Shown: positions 17,313 to 26,371, numbered from the stretch's first letter. The stretch is DNA of 64,000 nt from an uncultured Ruminococcus sp. (GCA_910576995.1 CAJTLC010000015.1:3469-67468), one strand, 5' to 3'. Numbers and translations are program-made. Notes: generated by a model not told the origin, from the letters alone.

Positions 17313-17351
17313 TACATTGAAAAATTACAGAATCCCAATGTATCTGTTTAC

Positions 17352-17380
17352 ATCATAGCACTTATAATGGACTTTGTCAA
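17352..17380 (-). promoter_or_regulatory. sigma-A promoter of the exported LRR protein
   Basis: TTGACA (17380-17375) and TATGAT (17357-17352) on the minus strand, 17-nt spacer. The leader is about 130 nt and contains repeat copy A. Confidence 0.75.
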
Positions 17381-17395
17381 GCGAATTTCCAAAAA

Positions 17396-17490
17396 TTAAG
17401 AATTTGTTCTTAATTTCGCCGTAACTGTTATTCCGGGTTATCTTGGCGCTGCCCGAATCCGCATACTCCACCTATGAAGACGAGCGTTGA
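17396..17490. repeat. degenerate hairpin-element remnant E14
   Basis: Read on the minus strand, the right end (TTCATAGGTGGAGTATGCG) matches 19 nt of the left arm of E8 at about 18963. The left end (TTAAGAATTTGTTCTTA) resembles the E2 terminus. The middle has lost clear pairing. Confidence 0.45.
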
Positions 17491-17561
17491 GCGGTAGTGT
17501 CAAAATACCCTAATGTTCACATATAATAATATGTGAAAAATTTCTCAATGAGGTGATATAT

Positions 17562-17789
17562 ATGAAGCACAACAAGCAATATTCACGCGGCAGCCCACAA
17601 GGGATAATACTGGAAATGCCCTCTTATACCTACGCTGTAAAGGCGGAAGGGCTGCTCAGATCAAGAGGTATCCCCGTCGAAATGATAAGACGCGAAGAAG
17701 GCTGCGGCTACGATCTGAGGATCTATTCAGATTCATCCGCCAATATTCTGGACAATATGGGGATACCATATACAAGGAGGCAGTCATGA
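17562..17789 (+). CDS. DUF3343 protein (putative sulfur/selenium carrier)
   Basis: 75 residues, typical for DUF3343, a short ferredoxin-like-fold family often paired with YedF/TusA-type or cysteine desulfurase genes and proposed to carry persulfide or selenium. Visible: the opening strand ...IILEMPSYTYAVKAEGLL, the small loop RSRGIPVEMI, and the single CG pair (EEGCGYDLRI). A GAGGTGATAT site leads into ATG 17562. Its last codons overlap the start of the downstream cysteine desulfurase gene (ATGA), so the two are translationally coupled and probably act together in sulfur transfer. The role is inferred from the partner. Confidence 0.82.
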   Translation: MKHNKQYSRGSPQGIILEMPSYTYAVKAEGLLRSRGIPVEMIRREEGCGYDLRIYSDSSANILDNMGIPYTRRQS

Positions 17790-18907
17790 TCATAAATTTC
17801 GACAATGCAGCCACAACGTTTCCAAAGCCTGCCGCAGTTAAAAAAGCTGCCCTATATGCGATGGAACACTACACCAGTTCAGGGCGCGGCGGTCATCCAC
17901 TTGCTGCCGAAACTTCACGGGCAGTTTATTCAGCACGAGCCGCTGCGGCTGAATTTTTTGGTGCAGAACCAGAAAACACAGTATTCACAATGAACTGCAC
18001 GCACAGCCTTAACATAGCGATTCAGGGTATTATGCGCGGCGGCGGTCATATGATAATAAGCGGCATGGAGCATAATTCGGCAGCGCGTCCTGCAGCAAAA
18101 CTCGCTGCTGAAAAGAAAATTTCGCTCTCGGTAGCGCAGGTCTTTCCCGAAGATAACCGAACGATAGAGAGTTTCCGAAGCCTTATCCGCAGCGACACAA
18201 AAGCGATAGTCTGCACGCTTGCAAGCAATGTTACGGGACAGCTGCTGCCATATCGTGAGATTGCCGAAATATGCCGCCGCAAAAATATCTGCTTTATCGC
18301 CGACGGCGCGCAGGCCTGCGGAATAATCGACGTCAGACTCGAACACGGAATAAATATTCTCTGTACGGCAGGTCATAAAGGTCTTTACGGACTGACCGGA
18401 ACGGGACTGCTTGTTTCCGACGGCAAATATCCCATTCCCCCGCTTATTCAGGGAGGCACCGGCAGCAATTCGCAGAGTCTTATACAGCCCGACCTGCTCC
18501 CCGAAAGTCTCGAAAGCGGCACTTCGGGCATAATCGGAATAATGTCTCTTAAAGCAGGCATAGAATTTGTAAGCGGAGTCGGTATTCCCAGAATATACGC
18601 TCATGAAGATAAGATATGCCGCAGCTTTATTTCCGCACTGAAGCGCAGCGGCAGAATAAAAATTTACCGCGAACCCACGGCAAATTACGTGCCTATAGTT
18701 TCGTTCAACGCGGATGGCGTCAAATCGGAAATTCTGGCAGCCGAACTTGCAAAGCAGGGTTACTGTCTGCGCGCAGGATTCCAATGCGCCGCTCTTGCAC
18801 ATTCGTCTCTTGGCACGAATAACGGTACGGTGAGATTTTCGCCTTCAATTTTCAGCCGTGAAAGCGACGCAGTCATGCTTGCGAATAATATCGTCAAAAT
18901 ATTGTAA
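17786..18907 (+). CDS. cysteine desulfurase family PLP enzyme (aminotransferase class V)
   Basis: 373 residues, a full-length group II-type desulfurase. It starts INFDNAATTFPKP (the DNAATT cofactor region), has NCTHSLNIAI, the substrate-side ISGMEHNS, DGAQACG with the PLP-binding Asp, the Schiff-base Lys in TAGHKGLYG, and the mobile catalytic Cys in AGFQCAALAHSSLG. This family removes sulfur (or selenium) from cysteine (or selenocysteine) as an enzyme persulfide. Coupling to DUF3343 suggests that protein is the acceptor. No IscU, SufU, ThiI or MnmA gene is adjacent, so the final product is unknown. Confidence 0.9.
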   Translation: MIINFDNAATTFPKPAAVKKAALYAMEHYTSSGRGGHPLAAETSRAVYSARAAAAEFFGAEPENTVFTMNCTHSLNIAIQGIMRGGGHMIISGMEHNSAARPAAKLAAEKKISLSVAQVFPEDNRTIESFRSLIRSDTKAIVCTLASNVTGQLLPYREIAEICRRKNICFIADGAQACGIIDVRLEHGINILCTAGHKGLYGLTGTGLLVSDGKYPIPPLIQGGTGSNSQSLIQPDLLPESLESGTSGIIGIMSLKAGIEFVSGVGIPRIYAHEDKICRSFISALKRSGRIKIYREPTANYVPIVSFNADGVKSEILAAELAKQGYCLRAGFQCAALAHSSLGTNNGTVRFSPSIFSRESDAVMLANNIVKIL

Positions 18908-18910
18908 TTG

Positions 18911-18950
18911 CAAAATCTCATGGCATACTTCGGTATGCCGGTGGGGTTTT
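18911..18950 (+). terminator. terminator with UUCG tetraloop
   Basis: GGCATAC-TTCG-GTATGCC is a perfect seven-pair stem closed by a TTCG loop, extended by AAATCTCA/TGGGGTTT and followed by a T run. It ends the DUF3343/desulfurase transcript just before element E8. Confidence 0.85.
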
Positions 18951-18951
18951 T

Positions 18952-19137
18952 AGAGCTTGTGTTCATAGGTGGAGTATGCGTATTTTCAAGCATAATTTGT
19001 ATGCTGACAAGGAAAAACACGCGGGAATACTGTCGCACCACGGGCGTTCCCTTCGGTCATATATCAAGTGCTTTTGACGAAGTTCAGCATACAAATTTGC
19101 CGAAAATACGTCTGCTGAACCTATGAACACAAGCTCT
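18952..19137. repeat. long-hairpin element E8
   Basis: Termini AGAGCTTGTGTTCATAGGT and the inverse enclose 186 bp. Inner arms TTTGTATGCTGA and TCAGCATACAAA pair. The apex holds GGGAATACTGTCGCACCA, then CGGGCGTTCCCTTCGGTCAT; most of this run is shared with E1, whose outer arms are unrelated. E9 begins at the very next base. Confidence 0.92.
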
Positions 19138-19297
19138 TATAGTCGACCTGTTTGAAATCGGAACAAAAGAAGCTGAATAAAAATTTTGCATAGCAAGGCG
19201 GAGAAGGAAAGCGTGCTGACACCCGGTGACGACGACAACGCAGCTATGGGTAATTTTTATCAGCGAACTTGTTTTGATTTCAAGTAGGGCGACTATA
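19138..19297. repeat. long-hairpin element E9 (abuts E8)
   Basis: Termini TATAGTCGACCTGTTTGAAAT and ATTTCAAGTAGGGCGACTATA enclose 160 bp. The core, CATAGCAAGGCGGAGAAGGA to GACGACAACGCAGCTATG, is closely similar to the core of E10, with paired changes in the closing stem (CATAGC/GCTATG here, CATAAC/GTTATG in E10). Confidence 0.9.
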
Positions 19298-19357
19298 TCA
19301 TTATCCGTTTCAATATTCCGTTTATGTGAAAAATTCAAGAAAATCGCAAAAAAAGTA

Positions 19358-19385
19358 TTGAAATTATTTGAAATTGTGGTACAAT
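19358..19385 (+). promoter_or_regulatory. sigma-A promoter of cdaA-cdaR
   Basis: TTGAAA (19358-19363) and TACAAT (19380-19385), 16-nt spacer, about 60 nt before the start codon and downstream of E8/E9. Confidence 0.65.
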
Positions 19386-19450
19386 ATATATATAAGAATC
19401 TGCATTTACAGATAAGCAGGTTCTGAAAATACTTTACAAGGGGTGAAAAA

Positions 19451-20332
19451 ATGCCTTCTTTTCAGGATATAAAATATGCTTTCTTCAGCCTTATGTCCAC
19501 CATCCATTTAAAGGATATAATAGATCTTGCAGTTCTTGCATACATAATTTATCTTCTGCTCAAACTTATACGCGAAACGCGCGCAGGTCAGCTTGTTAAG
19601 GGAATACTGCTGCTGGTGGCAGGCTACGCGCTGAGCAGTCTGCTGGAATTTACCGTAATGAAATATATTCTCGGTCATGCTCTCGATATCGGTCTTATCG
19701 CCATGCTGATAATTTTTCAGCCTGAACTGCGCCGTGTTCTGGAACAATTCGGGCAAACCAAGATAGGTATAAATCTTATCGGTATCGGCACATTATCAAA
19801 TGACGTAAAGCAAAAATGGAATATTGCCATCGAAGCTATATGCGATTCGTGCGTGGAACTTTCCGCAAGCTGCACAGGCGCGCTTATCGTTATCGAACGC
19901 AAAACAAAGTTGGGCGAACAGATAGAAACAGGTACGATAATGAACGCCGCCCCAAGCAAGGAGGTATTCGGTAATATTTTTTATCCTAAAACACCTCTTC
20001 ACGACGGAGCTGTCATAATGCGTGACGGAATTATCCTTGCAGCCGCCTGCTTTCTCCCACGTCCGAACAGCGATCTTTCTATCGATAAGGCGCTCGGTTC
20101 GCGGCATAGAGCCGCTATAGGCATGAGTGAAAATTCCGACGCGGTAGTCATCGTCGTTTCGGAAGAAACAGGACAGATCTCTATCGCTATGAACGGCGTT
20201 CTGACGCGGGATTATACGCGTATACGCCTTAAATCCACACTGGAAAAGGAGATCTTCAACGAATCCCCGGAAGATGGAGAAAATTCCAAAAAAGGTCTCT
20301 CCTCCATGTTCGGAAGGAGGAAGAAAAAGTGA
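19451..20332 (+). CDS. cdaA: diadenylate cyclase CdaA
   Basis: 293 residues. Three N-terminal membrane helices (about 15-95) are followed by a DAC catalytic domain (about 110-265) with the two signatures DGA (in PLHDGAVIMRDG) and RHR (in LGSRHRAAIGMSE). It makes cyclic di-AMP from two ATP on the inner face of the membrane, a messenger controlling potassium and osmotic balance and wall integrity. GGGGTGAAAA precedes the ATG. Its stop overlaps the GTG start of cdaR (GTGA). glmM, the usual third gene, is not present downstream. Confidence 0.96.
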   Translation: MPSFQDIKYAFFSLMSTIHLKDIIDLAVLAYIIYLLLKLIRETRAGQLVKGILLLVAGYALSSLLEFTVMKYILGHALDIGLIAMLIIFQPELRRVLEQFGQTKIGINLIGIGTLSNDVKQKWNIAIEAICDSCVELSASCTGALIVIERKTKLGEQIETGTIMNAAPSKEVFGNIFYPKTPLHDGAVIMRDGIILAAACFLPRPNSDLSIDKALGSRHRAAIGMSENSDAVVIVVSEETGQISIAMNGVLTRDYTRIRLKSTLEKEIFNESPEDGENSKKGLSSMFGRRKKK

Positions 20333-21636
20333 AATTCTTTAAAGTATTCCGCCAAAAATATATGACAAGCAACGTTTCGCTTATGGTAATTTCCATCATC
20401 ATTGCTGTTATCGCGTGGCTGTATATCTCCATGACGCAATATCCGACTGTTCAGAAAACCATTGAAAATATTCCGCTTTCCGTGGATATTTCAGGAACAT
20501 CGGCAGGTCAAAACGGACTAAGCGTAGTAGACTGCAATGTAGAAAACGTTACGGTCGAACTTCTGAGCAGCCGTACTCAGGTCGGATATCTCAGCAATGA
20601 AACGCTCGAAGCTTACTTTGACGCCGACAGCGTTTCAACAGCAGGCAAAAAAAATCTCTCCATTAAAATAAGAAGCGAAAACGGCATAAAATATGAGGTG
20701 AAATCCATAACGCCTTCTTCGGCTTCCGTTGAATTCGATAAGATCGAAAGCCGCGAATATCCCGTAACGCCTCTTGCTCCAAACGTTTCACTCGTTGACG
20801 GCAAAGAGATAAATACCGATGAATTCGTATGCGATCCTGCTGTTGTAAGAATTACCGGACCTTCAGCAAAGCTTGACAAGATCGACAAAATAAGCGCCGT
20901 CACGAACAGCGAACTTAGTTTATCGCAAACTTATGTGATAAACGCCGATGAACTGGTACTCTTCACTGATACGGGCGCGGAAATCGATCAGTCGTCACTG
21001 AAATTCAGCGACGCCAATTTTTCCATAACTATTCCCGTTCGTACACAAAAAACTGTAAGTCTGACAGTCTCTATAGTGAATGCCCCCAATAATTTCGACG
21101 TTGACAGCGTTAAACTCAAATTATCGGCTGACAAAGTTACTCTCGCCTGCAATAACAGTCAGACGGAGATTCCCGACGAACTTGATCTGGGGCTTATTGC
21201 TCTGAACGAGATAAAACCGGGATTCTCAAAAACCCTATCGCTCAGTAAGCGGCTTGCGGACAGCGAATTCATCAATGTTTCCAATCTTGAAGCCGTCACA
21301 GTAACTCTGGACGACGAAGGTCTCGATCAGAAAAATCTCACGCTCGATCAAAGCAGGATCTCTATCAGCAACGTTCCAGACAGCAACTATGACTACAGCG
21401 TCCTTACGCAGGCTATGGATATTACAGTTGTCGGACCGAAGGATACTATAAGCGAGATAACCGCCGACGATATAATTGCTGACGTAAATCTGCTGAATAT
21501 GAATATCAATACCGATCAATTCAACAGCAATGTTGTATTCTCGTGTCCATCTTACGACAATGTGTGGGTAACTACCGTCTCCAAGGTATCCGTTCAGCGC
21601 ACAAAAATCGAACCCTCTTCTACTACAACTAATTAG
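20329..21636 (+). CDS. cdaR: CdaR, YbbR-domain regulator of CdaA
   Basis: 435 residues. One N-terminal membrane helix (about 16-36) is followed by about four extracytoplasmic YbbR repeats, each ending in a strand such as VTVELLSSRTQVGYL or VRITGPSAKLDKI, and a short Thr-rich tail. CdaR binds CdaA and tunes c-di-AMP output. The GTG start has an AGGAGGAAGA site inside the end of cdaA, so the two are coupled. Length and order are as in other Clostridia. Confidence 0.93.
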   Translation: MKFFKVFRQKYMTSNVSLMVISIIIAVIAWLYISMTQYPTVQKTIENIPLSVDISGTSAGQNGLSVVDCNVENVTVELLSSRTQVGYLSNETLEAYFDADSVSTAGKKNLSIKIRSENGIKYEVKSITPSSASVEFDKIESREYPVTPLAPNVSLVDGKEINTDEFVCDPAVVRITGPSAKLDKIDKISAVTNSELSLSQTYVINADELVLFTDTGAEIDQSSLKFSDANFSITIPVRTQKTVSLTVSIVNAPNNFDVDSVKLKLSADKVTLACNNSQTEIPDELDLGLIALNEIKPGFSKTLSLSKRLADSEFINVSNLEAVTVTLDDEGLDQKNLTLDQSRISISNVPDSNYDYSVLTQAMDITVVGPKDTISEITADDIIADVNLLNMNINTDQFNSNVVFSCPSYDNVWVTTVSKVSVQRTKIEPSSTTTN

Positions 21637-21646
21637 AGCAGCTTCA

Positions 21647-21703
21647 AATACTCATAGGACAATTTTAAATTTCTTACCGTCCTATGAGTATTATTATGTT
21701 TTT
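21647..21703 (+). terminator. terminator after cdaR
   Basis: AATACTCATAGGAC (21647-21660) pairs perfectly with GTCCTATGAGTATT (21679-21692), followed by ATTATGTTTTT. Confidence 0.85.
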
Positions 21704-21912
21704 AATTACAGCTTTTTTAATAAAAAGATTCTACTGTTGTTTTAAAAAATTATCTATAATTCTCTATAAATTAACAATCTGTTAACACATTCTGTATCAA
21801 AATATGATATAATGCTATTATAATGTAATATATTGCCATGTAATTACAGACTGTAAATTTTTTAGAGCCTGTATATCACATATTAATGTTAATTATGAAA
21901 GGATGATCTGAC

Positions 21913-24021
21913 ATGAAGAAAAACACAATTGCCACAAGAATCCAAGCCGCTGTAATGAGCGCTATGATCGCGGCAGCTTCAGTTCCAGCAATTTTGACCG
22001 CTGCGCCTGTTATTGCGGCAGACGACAATGCCGTATCGGATACGGTCGCTTCAACTAAAGTTGAAAAGGGCTATGAATCGGGAAAAATGAGTTTGCCCAA
22101 GGAATACAGTTCTTCAAATCCCGTAAAGACGATCTCTCTCGTTTTCGAAGCAGAACGCGACTGCACCATTTCTTACGGATTCGGTATCACCACAAGTTCC
22201 GGCTGGAAAGAACATAACTCCAAAGGAGGCTGGGATACAAAGGGCGGCGGATTCTCTATCGACCTGAAAAAAGGCACTAACAAGGTCGATATCGATATTT
22301 CCGACCTCACGCTGAAATACGACGCCTATACAGAATTTGAATTCAGACTTTATCACTGCGCTTACTGGGATAACGAAGTTAAGGATAACGTTCAGATCTC
22401 TGTTATGATGAGCGATTTCATCTACAATGACGATACGGTCATCACACCCGATAACCCGGATAATCCCGATAACCCTGACAATCCGGATAATCCCAAAAAC
22501 GAGAATGTCGTTCCTGACAACAACAAGCATTCCAACGGTAAAAATTCCGAAAGCGGCAAAAACTGGAGTTTCGTTGACAACGGCGACGGTACCGCAACCA
22601 TTTCAGCTACTCTCGCAAAGCAGATAAGCGGCGAAGAACTGGGCGATATCGTTCTCACTAAGGGCTATGACGAAGAATATTATGCCGCTCACCCCAGCGA
22701 CGACGAAAACAAACCTATGAACAGCCATAAATTCCGCTTCTCCGATTTCGGTCTTACGGATATGGACGGCGTTGTTATCGAATCGCTCACCTGCACTATT
22801 GAACCAGACGCTGAAATGGATCAATTCGTTTACGGCGGCGGAATCAACGTTAAGCCCGGCTCTCCTGCCGATACCGAATATGCAAAGCAGATCGCCGGAA
22901 TTCCCGGAAAAGAACAAGCGAGCTACTGGTACAACGATATGGGCGCGGAAGGCGAAGGTTCTGTTACAGAATTCGAGGAGAAAGGCGTTAAATTCCTGAT
23001 TACTCCCGGAAACGGCGGCAAACTCTTCGGAGCAGGATCTTACATCGAAGCTTACTGGGAAGTTCCGGCAGAAGTCCAGCCCCATGTTTCGGATTCTTCT
23101 ACCGATACCATTTCATTCCAGTACTGGTGGGGCAACGACGCCGAGGGCGAAGAAGTTGAAAGCGTTAAACTTACAAACGCCGTCCTCACCTACACAAAAA
23201 CCGTAACGGTTCCCTACACCGATTCGGTTATTACAGCTGTTGATAAAACTATCAGCCATCTCGGCACGGACGATCTGAAAAATTTAGAAATTCCTTACAA
23301 AGATCTCGAAATCGACGAGACTAAAGACGTTTACGCTATCCGCTTCGATATTACCGCCGATTCTGACATTGGAAAGCTTGTTTATAATGTAGGAACAGGC
23401 GTTACGGAAGACGTAAATGCGGATTACTGGTTCCAGGAAGCAGGTAATTATTGTATGCTGGAGGCAGGTTCAAGCGCTGAATTAATGTACATTATGCCAA
23501 GAGTTGTTGCAGGCGACGCCGATCATCCCAACGGTGTAAATACTAAGGACGGTAATATTGTTATCGGTTATTATTATGGAGAAGCCGACTCTATCACGAT
23601 AAACAATGTTGAAGTTTATTATGCCGACGAGCCGACAACAACAACTACTACAACCACTACAAAATCTACTACAACAACCACAAAGGCTACCACCAAAACT
23701 ACGACTGCCACCACAACTACAAAAGCTGTGCCAACAACTACAAAGGCTAACACTACTACAAAACCTGAAACTACTACAACTGAAGCTCTCAAGCCTACAC
23801 TTTGGGGCGACGCTAACTGCGACGGAAAGGTTGAGATAGCAGACGCAACTCTCATTCTCCAGTATCTCACAAATAAGGATGAATATAAGCTTACTGATCT
23901 TGGTATGCTCAACGCTGACTGTGCTAATAATGGTGACGGCGTAACCGCTCTTGACGCTCTTGCGATTCAGAAAATGGACGCAGGTATCTACAAGCAGAGC
24001 GATTTCCCCGTAAAAGAATAA
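21913..24021 (+). CDS. cellulosomal dockerin protein with putative carbohydrate-binding modules, no visible catalytic domain
   Basis: 702 residues. A signal peptide (about 1-36) ends VIAADDN. Module 1 (about 50-175) is a beta-sandwich rich in aromatics (SYGFGITTSSGW, FRLYHCAYWDN), consistent with a CBM. A (PDN)n linker follows near 178-192. Modules 2 and 3 (about 215-405 and 415-570) resemble each other: both have a ...DMDG/ETKD...T/DI..D..I opening, a Y(G/N)xG core and a late FQYWWG or IGYYYG strand. A Thr-rich linker (about 575-625) precedes a type I dockerin (630-702) with two Ca-binding loops (DANCDGKVEIAD, DCANNGDGVTALD). No glycosidase signature is visible, so it may be a substrate-targeting or structural cellulosome part. 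The dockerin differs from that of the GH48 enzyme at only a few positions. Assignment of modules 1-3 is inference from composition. Confidence 0.8.
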   Translation: MKKNTIATRIQAAVMSAMIAAASVPAILTAAPVIAADDNAVSDTVASTKVEKGYESGKMSLPKEYSSSNPVKTISLVFEAERDCTISYGFGITTSSGWKEHNSKGGWDTKGGGFSIDLKKGTNKVDIDISDLTLKYDAYTEFEFRLYHCAYWDNEVKDNVQISVMMSDFIYNDDTVITPDNPDNPDNPDNPDNPKNENVVPDNNKHSNGKNSESGKNWSFVDNGDGTATISATLAKQISGEELGDIVLTKGYDEEYYAAHPSDDENKPMNSHKFRFSDFGLTDMDGVVIESLTCTIEPDAEMDQFVYGGGINVKPGSPADTEYAKQIAGIPGKEQASYWYNDMGAEGEGSVTEFEEKGVKFLITPGNGGKLFGAGSYIEAYWEVPAEVQPHVSDSSTDTISFQYWWGNDAEGEEVESVKLTNAVLTYTKTVTVPYTDSVITAVDKTISHLGTDDLKNLEIPYKDLEIDETKDVYAIRFDITADSDIGKLVYNVGTGVTEDVNADYWFQEAGNYCMLEAGSSAELMYIMPRVVAGDADHPNGVNTKDGNIVIGYYYGEADSITINNVEVYYADEPTTTTTTTTTKSTTTTTKATTKTTTATTTTKAVPTTTKANTTTKPETTTTEALKPTLWGDANCDGKVEIADATLILQYLTNKDEYKLTDLGMLNADCANNGDGVTALDALAIQKMDAGIYKQSDFPVKE

Positions 24022-24033
24022 TAATATAAGTAT

Positions 24034-24064
24034 AAAAAGACTGTCACTTGTGGCAGTCTTTTTG
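24034..24064. terminator. bidirectional terminator between two dockerin genes
   Basis: AAAAAGACTGTC pairs with GGCAGTCTTTTT around ACTTGT, followed by a T-rich tail. Confidence 0.85.
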
Positions 24065-24092
24065 TTATTATTTCCGATTTTCTGCAATTTTC

Positions 24093-24121
24093 TTGATTTT
24101 GGGGATAATTTGTAGTATAAT
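24093..24121 (+). promoter_or_regulatory. sigma-A promoter of the dockerin/BIG2 protein
   Basis: TTGATT (24093-24098) and TATAAT (24116-24121), 17-nt spacer. The leader is about 135 nt. Confidence 0.7.
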
Positions 24122-24170
24122 AAAAAAATAGTGTATAATCAATAACATATATATTAGACTTATCAGAAAA

Positions 24171-24243
24171 TAATCCCTTAATTCAGCGGCAGACATACGG
24201 GATTCATGACGTCAAATTTATCTGCTGATATTTAAGGGATTAG
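24171..24243 (+). promoter_or_regulatory. stable hairpin in the leader of the dockerin/BIG2 gene
   Basis: TAATCCCTTAA..CAGCGGCAGA pairs with TCTGCTGA..TTAAGGGATTA across a 30-nt loop. It lies between the promoter and the ribosome-binding site (GAGAAAGGG, 24247-24255). There is no T tract, so it is not a simple terminator. It may protect the mRNA or control translation; the class is unknown. Confidence 0.55.
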
Positions 24244-24260
24244 AGCGAGAAAGGGAATTT

Positions 24261-26321
24261 ATGAAAAAAGAGAAAGTTTTAACGTCACTTTTTGCCGCCA
24301 TACTTAGCTTCAGCGCTTCATGCCTGCCGATCAACGCAATTGGAGCAGATATTTCCGCATCTTCTTCGACAATAACTTTTGCAGCCACGGACGGAGAATC
24401 TGAAGATGACAACTTTTTATTGGGCGATGTAGACAACGATCATGTAATTACCCCCCGCGACGCTTCATTGGCGTTGTGCGAATATGCGCTTATCTCCACT
24501 ACCGGCAAAGGTTCATTCACCGAAGCTGAAATGAAGCGTGCCGACGTGGATAATAATAAATGGATAGACCCTGCCGACTCTTCCTACATACTCAGTTATT
24601 ATGCATATCTTTCAACAGGCGGACAGCTTTCCATGGAAGAATTCATGAAAAATCCATTCATGCCGCCTATGACTACCACAACGACCACTGCCACCACTGA
24701 AACCACCGCTTCGACCGCCAAGGAAACCAAAACTACGGCAGTTCCAAAAACTACTGCAAAAACCGAAAATTCCAAAACTACCACTACCAGGACTGAAACT
24801 ACTAAACCAAAGGCAACTACTACAACGACCAAGCCCAAAGCCACCACGACAAAGTCTAAAGAAACCACGACGACTACGACTTCAACTAAATCAACAACAA
24901 CTAAAACAACAGAAACTGCCAAATCTTCAACAACGACGACTACCAAACCAACTACTACATCGACTTCTACAACCACATCGACAACAACAACAACTACTAC
25001 TGCCACGTCTACAACGACTTCTACTTCGGCTTCATCTTCCACAACAGACGCAACTGCTACCTCTGCAACCACCACTTCATATGCAGACCCTGCTAAAGTA
25101 GCTTCTATCGACCTCACTCGAACCGAAATGGAGATCAACGTCGGAGAGGGTGCGCTCTCTGCTTATGTTACGATGAATCCGCCGACTGCTGCTAATAAAG
25201 CCGAGAAATGGACAAGTTCCGACGAAAGCGTTGCTGTTGTTGACAGCGAGGGCTGGGTTATCGGCAAAAAAGAGGGTACTTGCATAATCACTGTCACAAG
25301 CGTTGATAATCCCGAAGTTTCCGCAAAGATCACTGTCACGGTCATTGATAAATCTCATGTTAAGGAAATCAAGCTAAGCAGAGATTCAATGACGATAAAG
25401 ATCGGTGAGGGCGCACTTTCCGCTTATGTTACAATGCTGCCTGAAACCGCAGTTAATAAAAATGAGATCTGGAGTTCTTCCGACAAAAGCATTGCGATCG
25501 TTGACAGCGAAGGCTGGGTTATCGGCAAAAAAGCGGGCAATTGCAAAATCACTGTAAAAAGTGCGGATAATCCCAATATCTCGGCAGTTATTAACGTAAC
25601 TGTTACTGACGGAAATTCTACTTCTGCAACTACCGCTTCTACTGTCCAGTCCACCACAACAACAGCTACTACTGTAACTACCGAGCCGACAGGAGTTAAA
25701 GTTACCGAAATTCGTCTTTCCAAAACCAAAATAACCGTTCCGATCGGCGGCTCTGATCTTTCATGGGTAACTATGCTACCAGCGGACGCTTCGAATAAGG
25801 ACGAAATCTGGATAAGTTCCGACGAATCAATCGCAACCGTGGATAAATACGGCTGGATTCGCGGAATCGCTGTCGGAGAATGCACAGTTACGGTCATAAG
25901 CGCGAATAACCCCGATGTAAAGGCGGAAATCGCGGTAACTGTTGTAAGCGGCATGGAAAATCCGCCGAAGCCCAACGTTTTATTCAGCTCTATCGCTCCG
26001 AATCAGCCCGACGGAAATTATATTGCATTTAAAACTCCCCTGCCCGAAAATATACAGGGACGATTCATAATTGATTTTGTAATTACCGATGATAACGGCA
26101 CAGTGACTTCCATATCGTCTCCCGTTATTCTTCTTCCAGAAATGGAATCCGTGATCACAAATCTCAAAGCCGCAACAAATAAATTTACCGCTGTCGGATA
26201 TATTACAAATCTGACGACGGGAAAGCGTGTTGAACTCGGAAGATACAGCTTTGTAACTTCTCCGCGAGATGCCAAAACGCAAACCGAAAATATCAAAGCC
26301 GCTTTCGAGCAGGTAAAATAA
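24261..26321 (+). CDS. dockerin-BIG2 repeat protein (cellulosome-associated surface protein)
   Basis: 686 residues. A signal peptide (1-29) is followed by an N-terminal dockerin (about 52-130) with Ca-loop motifs DVDNDHVITPRD and DVDNNKWIDPAD. A Thr-dominated linker of about 135 residues follows (136-272). Three bacterial Ig-like group 2 domains come next, at about 277-361, 368-452 and 482-568, each with the W-[TI]-SSDESVA.VD..G.V.G...G hallmark. A final beta domain (about 575-686) is of unknown family. An N-terminal dockerin and Ig repeats without an enzyme point to an architectural or binding component. The dockerin is clearly different from the C-terminal type in this window, so it may use another cohesin. 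Confidence 0.85.
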   Translation: MKKEKVLTSLFAAILSFSASCLPINAIGADISASSSTITFAATDGESEDDNFLLGDVDNDHVITPRDASLALCEYALISTTGKGSFTEAEMKRADVDNNKWIDPADSSYILSYYAYLSTGGQLSMEEFMKNPFMPPMTTTTTTATTETTASTAKETKTTAVPKTTAKTENSKTTTTRTETTKPKATTTTTKPKATTTKSKETTTTTTSTKSTTTKTTETAKSSTTTTTKPTTTSTSTTTSTTTTTTTATSTTTSTSASSSTTDATATSATTTSYADPAKVASIDLTRTEMEINVGEGALSAYVTMNPPTAANKAEKWTSSDESVAVVDSEGWVIGKKEGTCIITVTSVDNPEVSAKITVTVIDKSHVKEIKLSRDSMTIKIGEGALSAYVTMLPETAVNKNEIWSSSDKSIAIVDSEGWVIGKKAGNCKITVKSADNPNISAVINVTVTDGNSTSATTASTVQSTTTTATTVTTEPTGVKVTEIRLSKTKITVPIGGSDLSWVTMLPADASNKDEIWISSDESIATVDKYGWIRGIAVGECTVTVISANNPDVKAEIAVTVVSGMENPPKPNVLFSSIAPNQPDGNYIAFKTPLPENIQGRFIIDFVITDDNGTVTSISSPVILLPEMESVITNLKAATNKFTAVGYITNLTTGKRVELGRYSFVTSPRDAKTQTENIKAAFEQVK

Positions 26322-26323
26322 AG

Positions 26324-26363
26324 AAAAACTCCTCTGTACTTAGTCGGTACAGAGGAGTTTTTT
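26324..26363. terminator. bidirectional terminator between dockerin gene and glgP
   Basis: AAAAACTCCTCTGTAC pairs with GTACAGAGGAGTTTTTT; convergent genes on both sides. Confidence 0.92.
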
Positions 26364-26371
26364 AATTTATT

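Noticed and set aside
24599..25138. Val-rich minus-strand frame opposite the Thr linker
   Set aside because: Simple consequence of ACN repeats read on the other strand.
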